Assembly: GCA_023897205.1 (NCBI GenBank)
Contig: JAHWDD010000009.1
Span: 310,001 to 374,000 of the forward strand
Reading direction: 5' to 3'
Length of the DNA: 64,000 nucleotides
Source of the DNA: Exophiala sp. HKRS030
Taxonomy: Eukaryota > Ascomycota > Eurotiomycetes > Chaetothyriales > Herpotrichiellaceae
In this document: piece after piece, positions 57,531 through 64,000 of the stretch
Layout: each line of letters begins with the position of its first letter
Numbering within the stretch: position 1 is the stretch's first letter
Translations under genes and position numbers: made by a program
Notes under the pieces: generated by a model
The model's input: only the letters and a program-made list of their open reading frames with translations
Told to the model about the DNA's origin: nothing
Database searches by the model: none

Positions 57531-58639
57531 AGTGAGTCTCTCGCGAAAGGACAGGGCCGAGCGGCGATTCTTCAGGCCGGGTCTTCATTGGTAGGCCTTC
57601 GACAAAGATTGTTGCATTGCTCGATGCGCCCGGATTGGACTGAATAGTTTGTGGCAGGCAAAGGATGATAGACCTCGAAACACAAGCTGAACTTAAACGA
57701 AGGTGGGTAAGACAACAAACTTGAGAATCTAAGATGGCATAATGATAGAATGGCCAGAGAGAGTGAATCGATGTTTCAGGCGTCGCAGTCGTGGTCTTGG
57801 AAGAGTACGTAGGAGATGGTGGCAGTGCATTTGAAGATGTTGAACAAAGTGGGCTGCAACTCGTAAAGGTCTTGCAAGGCCTGGATCAAGGAACAAGGGG
57901 GGGTGACATCAGTCAATAGGCTCAACAGACTGGCCCCCGCCTTATGGGTAAAAAAGAGCCCCTAGACTTAGCCGAGTTAGCGGGCTCGTTTCCTTGTCCT
58001 TGTCCATGTCGACTGGGACAGGCCCCGAGAGAACCCCCGGCGGACCAATGGCCATTCCCCGTGATTCTCAGCCAACACGAGTTTTGGGCTCCAGGTGCCT
58101 AATTGAGCCCGAATCTTACGCAACCGAAGATCTCGTCGCCCGCCCCTCTTTGTCCCTTGTCGCCACGCGCAATTGTACTAGTGCCTAGAGAAGTAGCATG
58201 ATGCGAAGCAGCAAATATAATATATGTATCTGTTATGGTGATGAGTACACGTGTACTCATAGGAACATTTGGGAATATTCAGCAAATGCCATCCGATAAG
58301 CACCTGAGGTCAGCATTTGAACCGCTGGTAGACAAAATCTGGGCAGCATCTTTGTGACTCCGACTTCGGCGAAATATATATAGTTTGTATTTTCTATCCT
58401 TCATCCTCAATCGCCGCCATGAATGCCTCCGGAAGTTAATACCTGCCACCTCTGTAACCAGGAATACGTTGCAGCGTATAACATGGTGTGATAACACTTC
58501 CGAGATAAATTTCCGGTTACATTCATCTGGAGACACACCCCAGCTGTTCAACACTGTAGCCCATGCGTTTTTCACTGTCTGGTCATATAGGCCTTTTAGG
58601 GAATTCTTGGACACTACTCTTCTCATTACCTAGCCTCAC
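57531..58639. other. Intergenic region between DNF1 and carboxylesterase
   Basis: Contains the DNF1 promoter. One minus-strand frame (58279-58626, ATG start, 115 codons) is open but shows no known motif and is probably chance or 3' flank sequence of the esterase gene. Confidence 0.4.
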
Positions 58640-60328
58640 TCAGTATAACGGTTCTCTACCCAGATGGACAAGTGCAGCATTCCATGCATCGTATGCCGTT
58701 TGTCTCAAGGTATCCGCTTGCGCAGAACTGCTTGCATGACCTTGTTCTGCTAGAACCAGAGTGACACCCTGACTGGTCTCATTGTAGCGTGGCCAACGCG
58801 GCACTCCCTCGGCATTGGGGTCGAGAGAATACGCAAACGAGATCCATGCCCTCATCATGGTGGTTGATACTTTGATGTCTCCGGCGGTTGCGTCTCGTAG
58901 ATTCGACACATCACCAAACACATAAGACAACTCGGCTCCGTGTTGAACGCCAACTCGCCTGGCGTATGCCACGCTTGACCCGGGAATCTCGTAACTGAGA
59001 TTCATTTGAGACAGCGGAGGCTGCTGACAGAAAGAGTAACCCCATGCTCCGACGCGCTTGCTGGCAAGTTTGAGGAATGCACGTCGGGCAAGATGGAAAT
59101 AGACGTCGCTGTATACACTGACGGCGGTCCAAAACATATGGTCCGCGGTAGGATCGGCGTTATATCCTTTTCCCAAGTCTATCGAGGGGAGGCTCTCGTA
59201 GACTTGGACCACTCCCTCAGCTAGTGAATCATTCAATAAGGGGCTGATGTATTGAATCAAGTCACTTCCGTTGGGTGGGTTGAACACGTCGGGCAGAAAC
59301 ACAGAGCCTTCGTCCAGATTGCCACCATGGATGATGGGAATAGGAGCCAATTCGTACTTGGACAATATTTCCGTGGCGTCTATGTCGAACCAGTCACCGT
59401 CAAGGGTGTACGTGGTGCCAAATTTACCCTCGACTAGTAAAGGCGAGAGTACTGATATGTCGACTTCTCGGAGACAGCTAACACTGTCCGATACCAGAGT
59501 ACAGTTTGTTGCATTCAGTAGGCCCTGGTATGCCAACAAACCGGTGTCGGGAGCTTCTATGTATGGCGGTCCAAGCCCACCTGCGCTGCCAGACTGGGTG
59601 ATCATGCCTTGAAATAGACTGTCGGTCTCATTCTGCAAATACGCGTAGTGTAACTGAGCTTGAGCATTCCAGGCGCCTGCAGACTCTCCAAAGAGGATGG
59701 TTTTGTTGAGGTCCCCTCCAAAACTTGCAATATTCTCATGAATCCACTCGAGAGCGAGGCGTTGATCCTTTAAACCCAGGTTGGAGAGGCCCTGAGATTG
59801 AAAGTCGGGGCTGTTGAGGAATCCAAATCCTCCCAGGCGATAATTACAGGCGACGTAGATGACTGGTCTGCCAATTTCGACAGAGAATCGGACAAGACTT
59901 GTCCCATTGTAGAGCATAGATTGGCCGTTCATATTGCCGCCTCCGTGAATGAAGAATAGTACCGGAAGCGGTTCGTGGCATGTGACGTTGCTTGGGCGAA
60001 TGATGTTCAGAGTGAGGCAGTCTTCGCTCAGTCCGTTGTCCAAAGCATAATCAGGATCTTGTAAGCATCCTGGACCGTATGTCGTAGCCATGAATGGGTT
60101 CTGTAGGGCCGATGCTGGAATACGTTGGGGATTGCTGAATCGCAAGTTGCCGACAGGGGGAACCGCGTAGGGGATTCCGAGAAACTGATCAAGGTTGGCG
60201 ATGGAAGTGCTTCCAACAAACGTACCGGCTGCAGCATAGACTGCCGGATCTGAGGCTTGTGGAACTGCAAAGGCGTTTGCTATACTCCAGGCACAAAATG
60301 CCACCGTACTTGGTATGAGTAAACCCAT
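58640..60328 (-). CDS. Secreted type-B carboxylesterase/lipase
   Basis: 562 residues from ATG 60328. The first 20 residues are a signal peptide (LIPSTVAFCAWSIANAFA). The alpha/beta-hydrolase core has the oxyanion-hole FFIHGGG, the nucleophile motif GESAGAW (about residue 213), the acid in NLDEGSVF (about 337) and the histidine in VQHGAELSY (about 461), a complete catalytic triad. Several N-glycosylation sequons support secretion. Family members cleave carboxylic esters such as lipids, sterol esters or xenobiotics; the substrate cannot be told. It is near a dioxygenase gene and a Zn2Cys6 regulator, and could belong with them. Intact. Confidence 0.9.
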   Translation of the reverse strand: MGLLIPSTVAFCAWSIANAFAVPQASDPAVYAAAGTFVGSTSIANLDQFLGIPYAVPPVGNLRFSNPQRIPASALQNPFMATTYGPGCLQDPDYALDNGLSEDCLTLNIIRPSNVTCHEPLPVLFFIHGGGNMNGQSMLYNGTSLVRFSVEIGRPVIYVACNYRLGGFGFLNSPDFQSQGLSNLGLKDQRLALEWIHENIASFGGDLNKTILFGESAGAWNAQAQLHYAYLQNETDSLFQGMITQSGSAGGLGPPYIEAPDTGLLAYQGLLNATNCTLVSDSVSCLREVDISVLSPLLVEGKFGTTYTLDGDWFDIDATEILSKYELAPIPIIHGGNLDEGSVFLPDVFNPPNGSDLIQYISPLLNDSLAEGVVQVYESLPSIDLGKGYNADPTADHMFWTAVSVYSDVYFHLARRAFLKLASKRVGAWGYSFCQQPPLSQMNLSYEIPGSSVAYARRVGVQHGAELSYVFGDVSNLRDATAGDIKVSTTMMRAWISFAYSLDPNAEGVPRWPRYNETSQGVTLVLAEQGHASSSAQADTLRQTAYDAWNAALVHLGREPLY

Positions 60329-61070
60329 GGTGGCAAGGCGCTTCAGGCTGACGGCTGGATTGAAGCGCAGGCACGCAGCAGGTGCCGCCAGCCTGTTTTT
60401 ATCACCTACCTTTCACCCATATGCTGGGCTTAGTTGGTTAAGATTTCCCGCCCTACCAGCCCCCGGAGCGTCACTCATACATGAGACCAACCGAGCTCGG
60501 CAGTCCGCGTTGTCATCCAGTGCAAGCAACAATGTTGGTGACTTTCTCGGCAGATCAGAAGCGCGCCCGGCGCTTCGAGATGTCGTGTTCGTGCAGAGCC
60601 ACTTTAGAATAGCTAGGTGCTGCAACTAAAACCGAGCGTGCTTGAGATTATGGCAGCAAAAAATGGTTCCACAGTTCGGGAGCACAAGGTTTAGATCTGT
60701 GAAATCCAGTAGGCTTATGATGCATTGCTCCACAAGATTCACGTCCTAAGTCAATGCGACGATGGGCAAACTAGTATCACGAGGGGGGACAGGACGGGTC
60801 TGCATACATCACTAATGGTATTTCCTATGTGGACCTCTTTGAGTCGACATTGAGATCATGTTATACCCATCGCTATATCTGAAATGAAAGATATCTTGGC
60901 GCCTTCGTCGAAGGAAGACCTGTATGACTGGGGTGGCTTGCTTTGGCTGTTCCCAGAGAGAGTCTTTCCAACTGTTTTTGTTGCGATACGACGAGAAATT
61001 CGGATTTGGTCCAATGATTCACTCGCTGGTCTGCAAAGTCATACCAGTGCCAAAGAAGGCGATTCGACGA
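60329..61070. other. Intergenic region
   Basis: Lies between the 5' end of the esterase gene (minus strand) and the 3' end of the dioxygenase gene (minus strand). Contains the esterase promoter; no gene recognised. Confidence 0.5.
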
Positions 61071-62114
61071 CTATTGGAGAGCGAGTTTGCCGGTGACGGA
61101 CTCGTCCACCAAGACTCGGATTGGATCCTCCAAGTTGACCCATCCCAGGTAAGGAAGGCTTGCTTGGTAACCTGCCATTCTCATGATCTCTAACGGATAG
61201 GTTCTCATAACGTCGAGAGAAGTCGTGAGGTACTGATTTTCTTCCTGATAACAAATCACATGCGTATTAGCTCTTCTTCAAATATCAGCCCTGGGCCATT
61301 CGGGTAGCAGTCTTACTTGACGGAGATAACCTTTGGTCATGAAACACGCATACACCAGTCTTTCCTCGTCGGACGTATTGTTGGCGCTCCCACCATGGTA
61401 AGACGAGCTGAGCATCCAGAACGCGTCTCCCGGCTCTAGTTCTGCATAATAAGCATGATCCTCGCCCGGCGGCGGCGTCAGATGGCTCCAGAGATGGGAG
61501 CCAGGAACGAATCGGGTGGCCCCATTGGCTCTTGTGGTCTTCTTTCCGGCGACAAAGCATCCTAGACCAGTATCACGCCCAATCTTGTACTCGTCCACCG
61601 TGATCTCATCGGTTCTGTTGTGATGCATGGAATCATCTCGATGAAGATCCTGTGCCTTTGCACCCGGACCGATGGAGAAGATGACGTTGGTGTTTAGCTG
61701 CGGTCTGGACATAAAATTCTCGAGCTTCTGTCCGCAGTAGCCTGGGAGAACATCGGTGAGCAGCACGTTGCAGACGTCTTGGTACAGTTTGTTCCCCGGG
61801 ATCCTCTCGATAAAAGTTCGGGACTTTTCAAAGAGACCAGTAACCCGTCGCGTTTCGGGAGGGAAAAAGTCATCCAATGTCCACGGTTTGTCCTTCTGGA
61901 TGAAAGGGCGAGTATCCTTTTCAATCTGGTTCAAGTCCTCCTGTGACACCATGCCGCGTACGATGCATCCGCCGCTCAGAATCAAGCCTTCGACTATCTC
62001 ATCACATGAGGCAGCTGATGCGTCAAAGCATGGAACTTTGGGTGGTGGCCGAGTATGGACGCTGTTGGGATCAAGTTTCGCGGACGCATCTTTGTAGGCC
62101 ATGGCCGGCGACAT
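61071..62114 (-). CDS. Fe(II)/2-oxoglutarate dioxygenase of the phytanoyl-CoA dioxygenase family
   Basis: Two exons, 62114-61317 and 61244-61071, are joined by a 72-nt intron (GTAAGA...TATCAG), giving 323 residues. The iron ligands are visible: LHRDD (HxD, about residue 155) and YHGG (distal His, about 240). An NTNVIFSIGPGAKAQ block precedes them. The second exon restores the family's C-terminus (RQEENQYLTT, YPLEIMRMAGY, LGWVN), which shares this layout with FtmOx1-type fungal dioxygenases. Ending the gene at the first stop would lose it. Such enzymes hydroxylate or cyclise small molecules, often in secondary-metabolite clusters; the substrate is unknown. Divergent from the Zn2Cys6 regulator over 629 bp, suggesting shared control. 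Confidence 0.88.
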
Positions 62115-62743
62115 GTTCTGACTGTCCTTCTATTGAGGTGCTAACAATGGAGATAATTTGCATTGATGAAAGATTACAAGATCAAGCATGCCCAACAGAA
62201 GACTTGAGAAGAATATAAAGATCGAGGGTCGTCCAGAGACATTACCGGCGTGATCCAAGACATGGCAGCCCTTCAGGATTCATTGTAGCTGCTGGTTTAG
62301 GGACTCAGTCGAACCGCAGTAAGGTAGGTACCCCGGCAAGCTCCAGCGCGATACGCGCACGCGGGCATGCTATGCCGTACTGGGTACCGTCCAGGTGAGC
62401 CATAGTCGACCGGGCTCCTGCGGTGCTGGTAGTGTCAAGTCACTCCGGTCTCAAGCGGAGGAGATGTGTGAAGTCAAAGCTGCGGGCTCGATCCCGATCA
62501 TGTGGGAGCCTAATCCGCTTCCGGCAGGGTTCGGGTGTAGTGTACATACTAGCACGGTGGACCCCTGGCTGGTCTGCGGGGATATTATCCTTCTCTGTCG
62601 CCCAGACATTATTGTCGCCAACAAAGCTGCCTAGAGATAAGGACGAATGCGCGGATCGCGCTTGACGGCCCTGAGCAACCCATCTTCATATTCTCGCTTC
62701 GCCGTCAGATCCCACACACTGCAAGTTTTCATATCGAGGCACC
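62115..62743. promoter_or_regulatory. Shared divergent promoter dioxygenase / Zn2Cys6 regulator
   Basis: 629 bp between the dioxygenase start (62114, minus) and the regulator start (62744, plus). No gene recognised. It may hold binding sites for the adjacent regulator; no inverted CGG pair was identified by eye. Confidence 0.45.
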
Positions 62744-64000
62744 ATGGGTCGACTAGGGGGCCCAGTCTTGCGCGGCAAGACCGGTTGCCTCTGCTGCCGC
62801 CGGAGGAGAAAGAAGTGTGATGAAGGGAAGCCCAGCTGTAACGCCTGCCGACGAAACTTCCTCATCTGCGTCTGGCCTGGGTGTGCCTACACGACGGTCA
62901 CAGCCACATCTTCCAGTGCGCCGGACAACAACGGTACAGATCGGGCCCGCTGGTCCTCAGCGACCAAAGACGATACTGGTGGGTGTGGACAGCATGCCGG
63001 TGCCGAAGCCGTCGATATGGCGCTGCTCCAACTTTCGCCGGGGGATGGCATCGACGATCCGATCTTGACGAGCTTGCCACCAGATTCCCGAATCCTCCTG
63101 GAGCACTATTATCATCGCACTGCGGACGTCATGTCCCCTCTCCCAAAGGCCTCGAATCCCTATGTCACCCAGTTGCTCCCGATCAGTTGTTCGAATGACC
63201 TAATTTTGCAGACCCTCCTGGTCCTTAGTGGTGTTCATTACGAGGAGGACGTCTCGAGAGCCTGTCAAGCCGCAACATGGGCACACTACGGGCGGCTGAT
63301 GAAGAGCCTGAAAACCGAATTGACAAGACACGTCACTTGCGCAGAGTCTACGGTGGTGCCTCTACTTATCGCAACAATGATGCTGTCGTTTATCGAGGTG
63401 AGATCCATTATCCCCCGAAACTGTATACGGAGGGCGGTGTTGACTTCGTTGGCAGAATGCTCGACTAGATAGTCAGAACGCGATGAATACTCATCTCAAA
63501 GCATCACGGCAGCTGTTACTGACCGCTTTAGAGCTGCCAGGATCTGTTTTAGATGACGTTACTCGCGGATTTCTGATTGAGACATATGCATACACCATAA
63601 TTCTGTCTGATCTCTCGATAAGTGCAAGGCACAACAATATGCACATGCTGGGACATGCCGTAATTTTGCTCCGCTCCACGAGGGCACTTTCCGAATCAAT
63701 CACGTACGGATTTCCCATCGACCTCTTTCAGCTTATCCCGGAAGTGTCGGTGCTGGTCAAGAGCTGTGAACGTGAACTTGAACTCTCCGGCGCAATATCC
63801 AAAGACACCACATCTGCGATCTCCAAGCTTCGCGGAACTATTCGATCTTGGAAGTCACACTCGACGTCTTCAAACACAATCATAACCGCGAAGATCTACC
63901 AGCAAGCACTTCTGCTATATCTCGACTGCGCGGACAGCACAGACGCGCAAATCTATGACACGATGTCGGATCTGGAATATGCGGCTTCAATTCAGAAAGC
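62744..64000 (+). CDS. Zn2Cys6 transcription factor, truncated by window edge
   Basis: ATG 62744 is followed by a typical binuclear zinc cluster with cysteines at residues 15, 18, 25, 32, 35 and 42 (C-x2-C-x6-C-x6-C-x2-C-x6-C) and the basic RRRRKK stretch. An intron of 58 nt (63398-63455, GTGAGA...GGCAG) joins the first exon (ending LSFIE) to a second exon beginning NARLDSQNAMNTHLKASRQL that stays open to position 64000. The second exon fits the fungal transcription factor domain found downstream in such proteins. The C-terminus lies outside the window. It is divergent from the dioxygenase, so it may act as a pathway-specific regulator; this is inference from position. Confidence 0.85.

Noticed and set aside
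58279..58626. 115-codon minus-strand ORF with ATG
   Set aside because: No recognisable features and adjacent to the esterase 3' end; more likely untranslated or chance sequence.
60924..61193. Plus-strand 89-codon frame
   Set aside because: It is the antisense of the dioxygenase second exon and its intron.
62415..62530. tRNA-like signal (GCTCCTG/TGGGAGC ends with an internal GGCTCGATCCC)
   Set aside because: The outer stem pairs with wobble, but the T-arm stem does not form and no anticodon arm of the right size is present.

Overview
This window is nuclear DNA of a filamentous ascomycete (Pezizomycotina). Short spliceosomal introns (mostly 44-83 nt, GTRNGY donors, CTAAC/CTGAC branch sites) interrupt fungal orthologues of TEL1/ATM, NUP192, MIP1, DNF1, SMD3, GEP4 and IRC6. 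Fungus-restricted families are also present: a Zn2Cys6 regulator, an acyltransferase-3 protein, a GT71 mannosyltransferase, a DUF7924-type protein and a PF11951-type regulator. The class cannot be fixed by eye; Dothideomycetes or Eurotiomycetes are plausible.

Layout. 0-9.2 kb: a zinc-finger-less fungal transcription-factor-like gene (1870-3466), a dead methylmalonate-semialdehyde dehydrogenase gene on the minus strand (about 4091-5060), and a large unrecognised four-exon gene with a 30-bp coding tandem repeat (5910-9216). 9.7-28.7 kb: a housekeeping block with NUP192 (-) and TEL1 (+) divergent from one 426-bp promoter, then mitochondrial DNA polymerase gamma (-). 29-36.8 kb: a proline/glycine-repeat membrane protein, a DUF7924-like protein, a DUF4604 protein and an IRC6/p34 adaptin-binding protein. 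37.4-45 kb: membrane and Golgi carbohydrate-type enzymes. 45.6-48.3 kb: SmD3, GEP4 and a small unknown protein. 49-57.5 kb: an F-box-like protein, a 100-N assembly gap and a DNF1-type lipid flippase. 58.6-64 kb: a secreted carboxylesterase, an Fe(II)/2-oxoglutarate dioxygenase and a Zn2Cys6 regulator cut by the window edge, possibly a small catabolic or secondary-metabolism module.

Two themes deserve attention. First, several conserved genes between about 29.9 and 46.9 kb each need one extra base, mostly in a short C/G run, while the 4-9 kb genes on either side are intact. This pattern suggests local consensus errors rather than real pseudogenes. Second, the MMSDH pseudogene is unmistakable but broken by two in-frame stops and a frameshift. 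No clearly new multi-gene system was found. The best candidates for new biology are the dioxygenase/esterase/regulator group, the repeat-bearing orphan gene and the unusual TEL1 introns.
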